The notes under the pieces were generated by a model that ran no database searches, was not told the DNA's origin, and was given only the letters and a program-made list of their open reading frames with translations. Below, in pieces: positions 1 through 7,962 of a stretch of DNA of 14,141 nucleotides. The translations under genes and the position numbers were made by a program. The DNA is from Symbiodinium natans (lineage: Eukaryota > Sar > Dinophyceae > Suessiales > Symbiodiniaceae). Where the stretch lies: assembly GCA_905221605.1 (NCBI GenBank), contig CAJNDS010000093.1:218644-232784 (forward strand), given 5' to 3'. Position 1 is the stretch's first letter, and the number at the start of each line of letters is the position of its first letter.

Positions 1-92
1 TTCTCGCGGAGGTCACACCTCTACTCGAGCTCTCAAGCTAGTTGTGAATCTCTGACAGGACCACTGGCTGCCACTGACTGACAGATCTTGAT

Positions 93-641
93 GTGCAGGA
101 CATGCACGCAGCGAACCAGCGCGGTGTCATCGGGCTGCACATGCGCCAACAAGTGGACCCGAAGAAGCTTGAACTCAGCATTGCTCGCACCGCATTTGGC
201 GTCAGTCCCCTTCGGCTTTTGGATGCTCGAGGGTTGGACAATGGTATGGCCGCTCTGGAAGCAAGCCTGCACCACGCAGTTCGTGAACTGCACAAGCTAG
301 AGGACGTTGCCAAAGTCGTCCCGAGCAAGAGCACGCTTCATGACCGACGCGGTTTGGTTTTGCGGGAGATCCGTGAGCTAGAGTTTGAGCTGAGGAGCTA
401 CCAGTTGGAAAAGGTTCGACGACGCGAACTGGGCATGGCGACTGTTGGAATTCGGCTCCAAAACGAGAGATGGCGCATGATCCACGGCAGACGAGAACCT
501 CAGCTGTTGAATGCTGAAGGCGTCACAGAAGCAGGCGCCACGAAAGAACGACCCAGCTTTATACAGACCAAACTTCCAGTGTTGAGTCCTTCGCGGGTGA
601 CGCGCTGTTCCAGAAAGGGCGTGGATGAGGCAGCAAAGTAG
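93..641 (+). CDS. Coiled-coil-like hypothetical protein, probable internal exon
   Basis: I do not recognise the family. The frame is open from a possible splice acceptor (a pyrimidine-poor ...gtgcag before GACATG, near 98/99) to a TAG at 639-641. The first ATG in frame is at 102. The translation is rich in charged residues with heptad-like Leu/Glu/Arg spacing, most clearly from LDNGMAALEASLHHAVRELH through REIRELEFELRSYQLEKVRR. This suggests a long amphipathic helix or coiled coil and an intracellular, structural-type protein. There is no signal peptide or membrane segment. Upstream stops (TAG at 39-41) mean that any N-terminal part would lie in an earlier exon. The same frame continues past the TAG with equally coding-like composition (next entry), so the TAG may be a nonsense mutation, part of an intron, or a true end. 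A tektin-like structural role crossed my mind but no diagnostic motif supports it. Confidence 0.35.
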   Translation: MQDMHAANQRGVIGLHMRQQVDPKKLELSIARTAFGVSPLRLLDARGLDNGMAALEASLHHAVRELHKLEDVAKVVPSKSTLHDRRGLVLREIRELEFELRSYQLEKVRRRELGMATVGIRLQNERWRMIHGRREPQLLNAEGVTEAGATKERPSFIQTKLPVLSPSRVTRCSRKGVDEAAK

Positions 642-647
642 CATGGC

Positions 648-812
648 AAAATCCCGCTTCGAGCAAGCAGTGAGGTCGTCGAAGACGCCAGGGCAACTGC
701 ACTCGCACGCTGCGGAGTCGTAGCGCTTGATGACACCCGGCAGCTGTACGAGGATGTCGGCGGAAGGCTGAGCAAAATGGTAGAAGTAAACGCAGCGTCC
801 GACAACAATCCA
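648..812 (+). CDS. Continuation of the coiled-coil-like frame beyond the TAG
   Basis: This is the same reading frame (third frame) as the preceding segment, open from just after the TAG at 639-641. It reads as acidic/basic alternating sequence, for example SSEVVEDARATALARCG and LDDTRQLYEDVGGRLSKMVEV, again compatible with helical coiled coil. Coding character drops after about 812. There, a stretch running into tttgtttttctgcacag|g (acceptor AG at 878-879) looks like the 3' end of an intron, with possible GT donors near 809-812. I infer one gene with the 93-641 segment, either through an intron that removes the TAG or as a pseudogene. Family unknown. Confidence 0.3.
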
Positions 813-879
813 ACTCCATCAGTGGGAACCTTGCCGTGCATCTGGTTGGTCCTGTTGAAAAGTTTGTTTTTCTGCACAG

Positions 880-1257
880 GGAAAGATGCACGGCTTCTTG
901 CGAATGTACTGGGCGCGACGCCTACTAACTTTATGCTGTTTGCAGTTGCCATGCAAGCAGTGCTCCTCACACAAGACAGCCTTGAGGCCAAGAAGATCCT
1001 GGAATGGTCGCCGCAGACTTAAGGAGGAGTCAAGGGCCTTTGGCGCATGCGCTGCCCCAACCGGAACGCTCGACTTCCGAGATCCCGATTCGGTCGAGGT
1101 GATAAGGGGAGGGGGCCGTGATAAAATGCTAGAATGGTGCCATGCTGACTGCCCGAAGCCCGTATCCGCAGACAACAAACCTTCATCCAGAGAAGCCTTC
1201 CCTGTTCGCAGTCGGTTTGCACACGCTCGAGCTGCATCAGGGAAGGCCGTTTTGTAG
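880..1257 (+). CDS. Possible downstream exon(s) of the coiled-coil-like gene
   Basis: A pyrimidine-rich tract followed by CAG|G at 878-880 is a reasonable splice acceptor. After it, the third frame stays open to a TAA at 1020-1022 and reads as helical sequence (KDARLLANVLGATPTNFMLF, then SLEAKKILEW). From about 1020 the first frame becomes the more coding-like one (KEESRAFGACAAPTGTLDFR, DPDSVEVIRGGGRDKMLEW) and ends at a TAG at 1255-1257. The change of best frame near 1018 would need an intron or an indel. No family is recognised. The evidence is composition and one acceptor-like site only. Confidence 0.2.
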   Translation, partial: GKMHGFLRMYWARRLLTLCCLQLPCKQCSSHKTALRPRRSWNGRRRLKEESRAFGACAAPTGTLDFRDPDSVEVIRGGGRDKMLEWCHADCPKPVSADNKPSSREAFPVRSRFAHARAASGKAVL

Positions 1258-1640
1258 CAGCAAACAGAGGTTTTTGTCAGAAAACCGAACACAGAGGGAT
1301 GGGGGGCCCCTCATCAGTAAACACGCGGGCCTGGGCCCCGATCGGCATACATAGGGGGCCTGAGGGTTGAGTCCTGGAAGATGCGAGAATTTTCAGAACA
1401 CTTCCTACCGTTTGCGGCAGCCCCCTTCCTGGCTTGGAAAAGCCATTTGGATGCCGAGAGAGAACCGCGATTCTTGATCTCCGCGGAGCTGCATGTCTCC
1501 AACAACTTAAAAGTCCAATTGTGTTTTTGCTCAATGGAAGCAAGGGAACCCAAATGATTCGCCAGACGGACTTCCACACAGCTGCCTGGCCAACCATGTG
1601 CGAGTGTTAGCGTTTAAAGCTCAGAATCGGCAGATGATCT
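1258..1640. other. No gene seen
   Basis: Nothing could be supported here. The G-rich stretch around 1300-1365 (runs of GGGG and GGGCCC) is noticeable but short, and open frames on both strands lack coding-like composition. Confidence 0.4.
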
Positions 1641-1862
1641 TTGACGGTTTGGGAGTTGTCTGGGAAGCTACGAGATGACACATTGAACGTAGACAACAGA
1701 CTCGAAACAGCAGCAAGGGGCCTTAGAAGGTTTGTTGGATCTGCGAGCCCCATATTGCAACGAATCAACTCGAGGGACGGCAGCGCTTCAACATGCTTGA
1801 ATCGCCTTCGTTGCGTCGTAGCACTGGTGCACCTCTTTCACATCCATCTGTTTGGAGCATAA
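1641..1862 (+). CDS. Short charged open frame, possible exon
   Basis: A 73-codon frame whose middle part (KLRDDTLNVDNRLETAARGL and the following RRFVGSASPILQRINSRDG, about 1665-1790) has helical, charged, exon-like composition. The first codons and the Cys/His/Leu-rich tail do not, which suggests that exon boundaries lie inside the frame. No domain is recognised. It could belong to the same transcription unit as the coiled-coil segments upstream, since it is on the same strand, or be chance. Confidence 0.2.
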   Translation: MTVWELSGKLRDDTLNVDNRLETAARGLRRFVGSASPILQRINSRDGSASTCLNRLRCVVALVHLFHIHLFGA

Positions 1863-2850
1863 GGCCATCTCCCCAGGAGGCTCTTGATCGCTGCATTTGG
1901 TTGAACGATCGCTATGAGCTTGATGGCAAGGAGCTTAGCAGAGTGTGGGGGTGACCTTGCCAATTTGCCGTCAACTGCAGCATATGCGGACATTTGGAGG
2001 CCGTGACCCCAATGGCTATGTGGGCTGCATGTGGAGTGTTTGTGGGGCTTGACACCCGGGCAGCTCGCAAAATTATTGTTCAGCGAGGTTTTTTCTTGAC
2101 CTTGGCCAGCAACAAACGAGGTTCATGACATGGGATGGAAGGAACGGGAGGCTGCGCTTGATCTTTTTTCACTTTATTGTCTCAGTAGGCGTGCTTCTAT
2201 AGCTTTGTGGGGGCCTCTCTGTCCAGGTGTTCGGGAAGATTCGCTTCATGAACTATGCCGGATGCAAGCTGCGCACTTTGCAGTTTTTTGAAGCGGGTTG
2301 CAGCGCCTGTGCTTGGCAAGAGAGCCCTGCAGCACGCCAAGGCCCAGCACGTTAATCGTCATGACCCCGCAGAAAGCTGTTTCGCATCAAGCTCTTGCAT
2401 GGCATGGACGGTCATTGATCTGTGCCTGTTCCTTGTCACCATACGACCATACGACGTAGCAGCATATAGGGGCACTCACGCACCCCCACCCCTGCAAGAG
2501 AAACTCGCATGGCTGTCAAGCATCGACTTCCAAACAGCAGGGCATTCGTCGAGCTCCCAACTTAGACGAAATGGCTATTGCAAGGGAGAGAAGCAAGATA
2601 AGCCGGCTGGTCTGAGAATGTCTGAGGAGATGTCGGCGACACCCCCCGCGACTTGAACCGACGTATCCTGAGAAGCTTACATGAGCGGGGGAGAGGAACA
2701 CCTGCACCAAGTTCTGATCAGTTATTGCTGCATGGAGACGTAGTCGTGGCATCACTGAGCTTCACAGACAGGAAGCAGACTTTGCCGAGTTCGCCTCCCG
2801 ACTTAGACCGAAATATTCAGCACGAGCTGGTTCTGAGACGGTCCGACGTG
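1863..2850. other. Intergenic or intronic DNA without a supported gene
   Basis: Two + strand open frames (2255-2656 and 2653-2949) exist, but their translations are compositionally erratic (Cys/Ser/Pro/His-rich, no heptads, no motif). The frames show no preferred codon pattern, so I do not call them. No repeat, RNA gene or promoter was seen. If the methyltransferase-like pieces downstream form a gene with introns, part of this stretch may hold its 5' exons. Confidence 0.35.
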
Positions 2851-3049
2851 CATGCTGATGAGCTTTTACCAGGCCGGCGAGAAAGTGCATTGTTTTGGCA
2901 ACGGCGCGCTCAGCGTGAGGACATACGAGGCATGCTGTGCGCGTGTTAGTGATGTCGGTGTACTGGGCGCACTGACAGCTTTGTCAGTGCCGAAGCGCGG
3001 CCAGGATTTCATGGAGAATGCAATCGGAGGAGTGGTGACCCGAGCTGCA

Positions 3050-3462
3050 AAGGATCCGCGCTCAATTCCTTTTGAGTCAGAGAGCTTAGTAATTAGACAT
3101 GCAAAAAAGTCTGGGTCGCGCTCAGGACCTAGCGGCATGGGCAGTGGAGGCCGTTGCCCCTGCCAACTTTAAGCCCAATTGAAGTACAGCTGCCGTCTTG
3201 TGCAGCGGCTGGACAGGCAAGCCCACATGCAACCTGGAATGGCTGCCAAGCCGTGGAACTTGGTGCTGGGTGCTGCTTAGTGAGCAGTGCTTCCTGTCAG
3301 CAATGCCACGCGGGTTGCTGCAGTGGTGTCAACAAGCATTGACCAACGAAGCCGACAAGGTTCTCATGAAGCTCGGTGCCACTGTTGTGGCAACGGACTT
3401 GCCAGAGCTGCTGCCTCACATGGAATACAATTTGCAGCTAAACGAAGAAGGCCGGAAGTTCA
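3050..3462 (+). pseudogene. METTL21-like protein methyltransferase fragments (split gene or pseudogene)
   Basis: Four consecutive pieces in different frames resemble the seven-beta-strand lysine methyltransferases of the METTL21 group (Pfam Methyltransf_16), which transfer methyl from S-adenosylmethionine to lysines of cytosolic proteins such as translation factors and chaperones. Piece 1 (3050-3130, frame 2) has IPFESESLVIRHA, like the strand before the core. Piece 2 (3135-3176, frame 3) has AWAVEAVAPANF, like the conserved W-x-A-A helix. Piece 3 (3247-3290, frame 1) has AVELGAGCCLVSSA, matching motif I (ELGAGxGLV), but the glycine after GAGC is Cys. Piece 4 (3360-3460, frame 3) has KLGATVVATDLPELLPHMEY then NLQLNEE, matching the beta-2 strand and acidic ribose-binding residue (Asp codon 3396-3398). 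A GT-AG, phase 0/0 intron of 80 nt (3280-3359) would join pieces 3 and 4, but the others need unseen introns or indels. The order and content are convincing; whether it is an intact gene is not. The TGG-for-Gly-type changes in motif I favour decay. Confidence 0.45.
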
Positions 3463-4388
3463 CTTTTTTTGAATGTGCTTTTTTAGCACCTTGAGAATAC
3501 CGTTGGCATGCCACTCCGTCTCTCTTTCTGCAATGCTTTGGGGTCAAGTTTTGGGCTGGGAACTGCATCTGGTTGGATCGCCTCATCCGTTTGTAGCAAG
3601 AAAGCTTCCTCCCATTTGACTTAGGAGTCAACTGCGCATGTCGGTTTAGTAGGGTGCAGGTTTTGTATAGACGCAAGGTGGGCATGGGACAACATTGTTG
3701 TAGGGTTCAATTGGGTTGCAGATCGATTGCAAAAGTTTCCAACCTTCAACTCGAGCTGGACTGGTGCACTTGCATCGTCCATAACGCAATAACTCCGAAG
3801 CCCCAGGGCTTCTGAGTGCGGCAAGATGTTTGTGTGATTGCGTCCACTAGCTACATTCATCCTCCCTTGGTAGGTTGAAGGTTTGGTCGAAAATGGAATC
3901 ACACAGTCTCCATTAGAGGCTCACATCAGAGGTTCACATTCTACATATGGTGGCATGGTGGCGCGGGGATCTGGGATGACGTGGGTCAGCTATGGTCAGC
4001 TGAGCAGGTGGCAAAAGTGGGGCGAATGGTGGGGCATGCCCGAGTAAAACATTAAAAGGAGTTAAACCCAGCAAGCGAGGATCGGCCAATGCACATGCAA
4101 GCATGTGTGGTCGGAGGAGCAGCCTGGTCTGTTTTGTGTGAGGGATCGAGGGAAATGTGAGCCACGGCCGATGGCCGAAAACACGGGCTCCAACCCTACA
4201 TTGGCTGATGCCAAGAGGTGAGGAAGACAGCATAAAACCAGGTGCTCATTGAGGCGGACTGAGTCTAGATTCGGAGGTGCCAAGTGACAATGTGAGCTGA
4301 AAGAGAGGTTGCCAAGTGAGAAACGTACAAAAATATAACACAGGTAAACAAGGTGGAATGCAACTCTCAAGACGTTTCTCCCATACAG
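3463..4388. other. No gene seen; possible long intron of the methyltransferase-like gene
   Basis: Open frames on both strands are short and not coding-like. The region ends at a plausible acceptor (gtttctcccatacag|g, AG at 4387-4388) in front of the next candidate exon, so it may be intronic. A GGTCAGCT direct repeat near 3984 and 3994 is the only local regularity I noticed. Confidence 0.3.
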
Positions 4389-4545
4389 GATCAGGGGTAG
4401 CCGCGAGATGGAGCGTTGACGCGCTGAACTGGGACAGTCCAGACGATGCTCTGGCTCAACAGGCGTTTCCAGCTTTGCTTGCTCTATCTGAAGCCAGCCG
4501 TTCTAAAACACGCGGGAGAATTCTGGAAACCCAAGGGAAGCGGTG
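4389..4545 (+). CDS. Candidate exon, possibly post-motif-II part of the METTL21-like protein
   Basis: After a pyrimidine-rich acceptor (AG at 4387-4388), frame 2 reads RWSVDALNWDSPDDALAQQA followed by a helical Ala/Leu stretch to about 4545. In METTL21-type enzymes the beta-2 strand and N-x-x-x-N helix are followed by a V-x-x-L-x-W-(G/D)-D/N segment, which VDALNWDSPDDA resembles. The position and orientation downstream of the 3360-3460 piece fit that order. The splice phase from the most obvious donor (3458) does not match, so the exon link is unproven. Without the neighbour I would call this only a coding-like segment. Confidence 0.25.
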
Positions 4546-4626
4546 GCTGTCATTGTGCAGAATAAACGTCACTGTGCTGTCAAGTGTCCAAGGAACGCGG
4601 AAGGCTGAGAGCAAAGTTGGGCAGCA

Positions 4627-5007
4627 ATGGCGCTGATGCCATCTTTGCAACAAATTGATTCTTGGCAGCCAAACTGCGGCAAATCCAGCGCTTTTAGCCT
4701 GTGCACCGGGCATGATTATGAAATAGTTTTGTTGGCCTGTATTGGAGTCCTCGAGGTGTGTATGCCCGGGACACTGTGGACATGTTCCTTTCAACCTTGC
4801 TCGTCCCGACCTGTGGAAGACACGTCTAAAGTCTATCAGGTGATCGTGCTAGGACGTGCCAGGGTGCCTTGCCTCTTCAGAAAGCTGACTTGGCTGAAGG
4901 CGTTGTCTGGCCAGCACACATTGGCATTGATGTGCGGCGTGCCAGTACCGCCAGCAGCCCTTGCAGCCGAAGAGCCGTGGCGAAGCACGAAGCTGAAAGA
5001 GATGTGA
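4627..5007 (+). CDS. Weak open frame, possible last exon(s) of the methyltransferase-like gene
   Basis: A 126-codon frame that is mostly not coding-like. One segment, HDYEIVLLACIGVLEV (about 4710-4757), faintly resembles the (F/Y)D-x-V/I-L-x-A-D strand that follows the W-G-D segment in METTL21-type enzymes, but the expected Asp is missing. Another frame over 4869-5070 (GVVWPAHIGIDVRRASTASS) is equally plausible as coding. I give this only because of its position after two better-supported pieces. Confidence 0.12.
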   Translation: MALMPSLQQIDSWQPNCGKSSAFSLCTGHDYEIVLLACIGVLEVCMPGTLWTCSFQPCSSRPVEDTSKVYQVIVLGRARVPCLFRKLTWLKALSGQHTLALMCGVPVPPAALAAEEPWRSTKLKEM

Positions 5008-5009
5008 TT

Positions 5010-5768
5010 AGTTCTGTCATGTTCTGTCGTGCTTTGCTTGCCTGGAGGATCGCGGGCTCTCTGCCCTTCCGGCGGATTCTGGTAGTTTTGTAGAGTTCTG
5101 TTTTGATAGCATGTTTTACCTTTCTGCCTCGCATCCTACACAGGTCTATGACAGGTATTTGATGGTATTTGTTTTCATATTTGCTCTGCCGCTGTGTCTT
5201 TGGTTCCACCTGGGCGCAGATCTACACCTTTTTGAACCCTTGCTATTGTGACACATGGTATATCTTGCGAATGTCCGAGGAGGTCAGCATACTTGATGAG
5301 TTCCTGTCGGCATGTCCACGCTACTTTGACTGCTACCTGTTGCTTGCCAGCATTTGTCGTGAGCATTTTCAGGCATCATGTGTAGCGCAGAAGGTTCCAG
5401 AAACACGGCTGGCATGAAGCAACGAAGGCTGAAGGTCCCCGGTGGCATCGAATATGCCGGGGTTGCCCGACCGCAAGATTCGCCGTTGGCAGCTGAGCTG
5501 GCCAAGCCCTGCGGGCTCACCGCTGCAGCCACGCACCTACTGCAGGGCTTGATGGCACTTCCCCTCACCGTCCTGACATCATGCTGGCACACACATTCAT
5601 GAATGGGTTGATGTGGCGCCCGGCCGGATGAAGCTACACGCAGGGTGTTCCCGAACAGCAGTTGCATTTTTCAGGGTGTTAGATGAAGCTTCGGGCAGTA
5701 CGACATTGCTTGAAGCATGAAGTAGGTAGTGTGTTGAGTGTTGTACGGTTCTGACGCACCTAGGGTCG
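5010..5768. other. No gene seen
   Basis: AT-richer stretch around 5085-5240 followed by mixed-composition DNA. Short frames at 5169-5417 and 5378-5602 have no recognisable motif or consistent coding character. No RNA gene or terminator was identified. The stretch ends at the short repeats preceding the telomere-type array. Confidence 0.35.
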
Positions 5769-5875
5769 TTTCAGGTACCAATTTCAGGTCCGGTGCTCAG
5801 GAACCAGACGGGAGACAATTCAGAACCACACAGGGGGCATTTCAGACGCACACATGGTGCATTTCAGGCGCACTC
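5769..5875 (+). repeat. Left array of short TTTCAG-bearing units (about 22-bp spacing)
   Basis: Five occurrences of TTCAG start at 5770, 5783, 5819, 5841 and 5863. The last three are 22 bp apart and share CATTTCAG(A/G)CGCAC. The first two read GTTTCAGGTACC and TTTCAGGTCCGG. The array abuts the TTTAGGG block. The same unit in inverse orientation (CTGAAACGCAC, CCGGACCTGAAA) occurs on the far side of that block. Confidence 0.65.
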
Positions 5876-5879
5876 CTTA

Positions 5880-6443
5880 TGGTTTAGGGTTTGGGGATTA
5901 GGTTTTAGGGTGTAGGGTTTCGGGTTTAGGGTTTCGGGTTTGGGGTTTAGGGTTTAGGGTTTAGGGTTTACGGTTTAGGGTTTACGGTTTAGGGTTTAGG
6001 GCTTAGGGTTTACGGTTTAGGGTTTAGGGCTTAGGGTTTAGGGTTTAGGCTTTAGGGTTTGGGGTTTAGGTTTTTGGGTTTAGGGTTTAGGGTTTCGGGT
6101 TTAGGGTTTAGGGTTTAGGGTTTACGGTTTAGGGTTTACGGTTTAGGGTTTAGGGCTTAGGGTTTACGGTTTAGGGTTTAGTGCTTAGGGTTTAGGGTTT
6201 AGGGTTTAGGGTTTAGGTTGTAAGGTTTAGGGGGTTTAGGGTTTAGGCTTTAGGGTTTGGGGTTTAGGTTTTAGGGTTTAGGGTTTCGGGTTTAGGGTTT
6301 CGGGTTTAGGGTTTAGGGTTTTGAGTTTAGGGTTTAGGGTTTACGGTTTAGGGTTTTCGGTTGAGGGTCTAGGGTTTAGGGTTCAGGGCTTAGGGTTTAG
6401 GGCAAGTTTAGGGTTTAGGGTTTAGGTTTTAGGTTTTAGGCCG
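5880..6443 (+). repeat. Interstitial telomere-type array, degenerate (TTTAGGG)n
   Basis: About 560 bp made almost wholly of TTTAGGG and one-base variants (TTTACGG, TTTCGGG, CTTAGGG, TTTGGGG, plus length variants). TTTAGGG is the Arabidopsis-type telomere repeat, also reported for dinoflagellates. The G-rich strand reads 5' to 3' left to right. Variants are not random: a run containing TTTACGG-GTTTACGG-CTTAGGG starting near 5967 recurs near 6121 (154 bp later), and GGCTTTAGGGTTTGGGG near 6048 recurs near 6246. This shows internal segmental duplication. Being flanked by unique DNA on both sides, it is interstitial here unless the assembly is chimeric. Confidence 0.95.
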
Positions 6444-6584
6444 GTACCTCGCTGGTCTGGACCCCTCTTCATTCTCCCCAGAGGATCTTGAAAAGGGTCC
6501 CTCAACCCAAGGGTACAACTTTATAGAGTCCGGAGAGCTTTCAGTGTCGCCTTGATGCCTCACCTTCGTTCGTGAGCACACTCA
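6444..6584. other. Non-repeat spacer between opposing telomere-type tracts
   Basis: About 140 bp of ordinary-looking sequence between the TTTAGGG array and the opposite-strand CCCTAAA remnants. It contains GAAAAGGGTCCCTCAACCC near 6490, which loosely resembles CTTAAAAGGGAACCCC near 7067. No gene was seen. Confidence 0.5.
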
Positions 6585-6652
6585 AGCCTAAACCCCTAAA
6601 TCCTAAACCCTATAAGTCCTGGACCCTATAAATACAATAAACCCTATAAACC
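6585..6652 (-). repeat. Degenerate telomere-type remnant in opposite orientation
   Basis: Contains CCTAAACCCCTAAATCCTAAACCCTATAA and then ACCCTATAAA-type units, i.e. (CCCTAAA)n on the + strand. This is opposite to the array at 5880-6443. It is much shorter and more diverged than the left array. Further isolated CCCTAA-like bits occur near 7145-7165. Confidence 0.75.
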
Positions 6653-6860
6653 TGAACGCGGCCTGACATGGCTTGTAGCGGGTGGCTTCAGGGGCTTCGG
6701 ACTTGTGGCTTTCTGGTGGTGCCGGACCTGAAACGCACCTTGGCCTGTACGAAACGCAGTCCAGCAGAGTCTGAAACGCACCTCCGCGGCCACGCACGGC
6801 GGACCTGAAACGCACACCCCCGTTCACGGTCGGGCGGACCCGAAACGCGCTTTGACCGTA
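6651..6860 (-). repeat. Right array of short units, inverse of the left TTTCAG units
   Basis: GAAACGC(A/G) occurs at 6730, 6751, 6773, 6807 and 6842 (spacings 21, 22, 34, 35), mostly as CCTGAAACGCAC. CCGGACCTGAAA at 6722-6733 is the exact reverse complement of TTTCAGGTCCGG at 5782-5793. A degenerate copy (CCTGAACGCGG) begins at 6651, directly after the CCCTAAA remnant. The unit family and spacing match the left array, in mirror orientation. Confidence 0.6.
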
Positions 6861-7605
6861 GTGTGTTTGGTAGGGTCAGCCTTGACTTCAGTGCATGGCC
6901 GACTGACCGACCTGCATTGCCTGCCTGTGTGCGAGAGCGTCCAGACCCCAAATGGACTCGTAGAAACAATACCATGCCGTGAAAGCTTTCAATAACGACA
7001 TCGATATTGGTTCGCGGGGCCAAAGTGAACAAGGCGCAAAACTCCTAGGTAGGATGAGGGCGACCCTTAAAAGGGAACCCCTTCTGAACCCTCTTCTGGC
7101 TGTTAAGCAGGGACTTTATTCAGAGGGTCTATATCCCCAAGGGTCCCCTAATCCTATCCCCTAAAACAAAGAAGCCACTAGTAGCGGCAGCTGGGGAGCA
7201 GGGGGCAGGGGGGGTGGGCATATGGCACAAGGATACACAAGTGTGCGAGGGGATTAGGAGGATGCGGCGCAGGCAAGATCTCTGCCGAACAGAAAATGAG
7301 CGGCAGGGGCGGCTGTTTCTCGTGTGACACCTGAGAGTCTGAGTGCCTCTTGCAGCCATACGAAATTGAAGGCATTGGCAGACGGAATTTGGCTCTTCAA
7401 GCTGCCCGGGTCGGAGTGTCCATCTTGGGCAAGGAGTGCAGAGCGTTGCAACCATTGCAAGTCCTCGCATCATGCAACTAGTTGATAGCAGGCCAGCGTT
7501 GACGCTGCACTACGGCACTGCCTTGCAGGCGTCAGCTTATGCAAGCTGTGTATGACGTGGCTCGGTTCCTCATGTCCACGTTCCTGAGGCTGCATCGAGA
7601 AGCTT
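6861..7605. other. No gene seen
   Basis: Mixed-composition DNA. It includes degenerate CCCTAA/AAGGGAACCCC-like pieces at 7060-7165 and a G-rich patch (GGGGGCAGGGGGGGTGGG) at 7195-7220. Open frames on both strands lack coding character. No RNA gene was recognised. Confidence 0.4.
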
Positions 7606-7962
7606 GTGATCTCCGGCATCGGTGCACGGAAAAAGCTGAATGAAAGCCTTCTCCTGTGCGTGAGAGATAATGCAAGTGATGCAGTCTCCTTGGATTGCTT
7701 ATTAGGCGGAAGTTCGACGTGGCTGGCTTCGTCGCGACTCGGCCATTTTCAGACTCCCCTAGTCGCACTGCAGTGGTCGCCACCTGCTCGACTGCAAGGC
7801 AAAGTTTCCAGGCGCCGTGCCCCACGGAGCAGGAAGCTCAGCACGACGGGGGAACAAGTCTGCACATATGTCGCGTCATACAGCAAGGCAGAAGCAGCAC
7901 CAGCACCCAAGAAGAGAAAGGCCAAAGCGAAAGCAAAGGGGGCGGCTGACAAAAGGGCTTGA
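7606..7962 (+). CDS. Open frame with Lys/Ala-rich nuclear-type C-terminus, possible last exon
   Basis: The frame ends at TGA 7960-7962. Only its last part looks coding: from about 7885 the translation is KAEAAPAPKKRKAKAKAKGA and ends in basic residues. This includes a PKKRK monopartite nuclear-localisation-like motif and resembles the lysine/alanine tails of histone H1-like and other basic DNA-binding proteins. An AG|G acceptor-like site (cagcaag|gcagaag) lies just before it. The upstream 90 codons are compositionally unconvincing and probably intronic. The identity of the protein is unknown; the nuclear role is inferred only from the tail. Confidence 0.25.
   Translation: MISGIGARKKLNESLLLCVRDNASDAVSLDCLLGGSSTWLASSRLGHFQTPLVALQWSPPARLQGKVSRRRAPRSRKLSTTGEQVCTYVASYSKAEAAPAPKKRKAKAKAKGAADKRA

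Noticed and set aside
500-991. 163-codon - strand open frame spanning the TAG of the coiled-coil frame
   Set aside because: The translation is Ser/Ala/Thr-rich without motif or helix pattern, while the + strand shows charged heptads; most likely an antisense shadow. It remains the main alternative if the + strand gene is wrong.
819-1292. 157-codon - strand open frame
   Set aside because: Mixed composition, no domain, and it overlaps a better + strand exon candidate and an acceptor-like site.
2255-2949. Two + strand open frames as genes
   Set aside because: No motif, erratic Cys/Ser/Pro/His content and no codon pattern; they may hide short exons but nothing can be supported.
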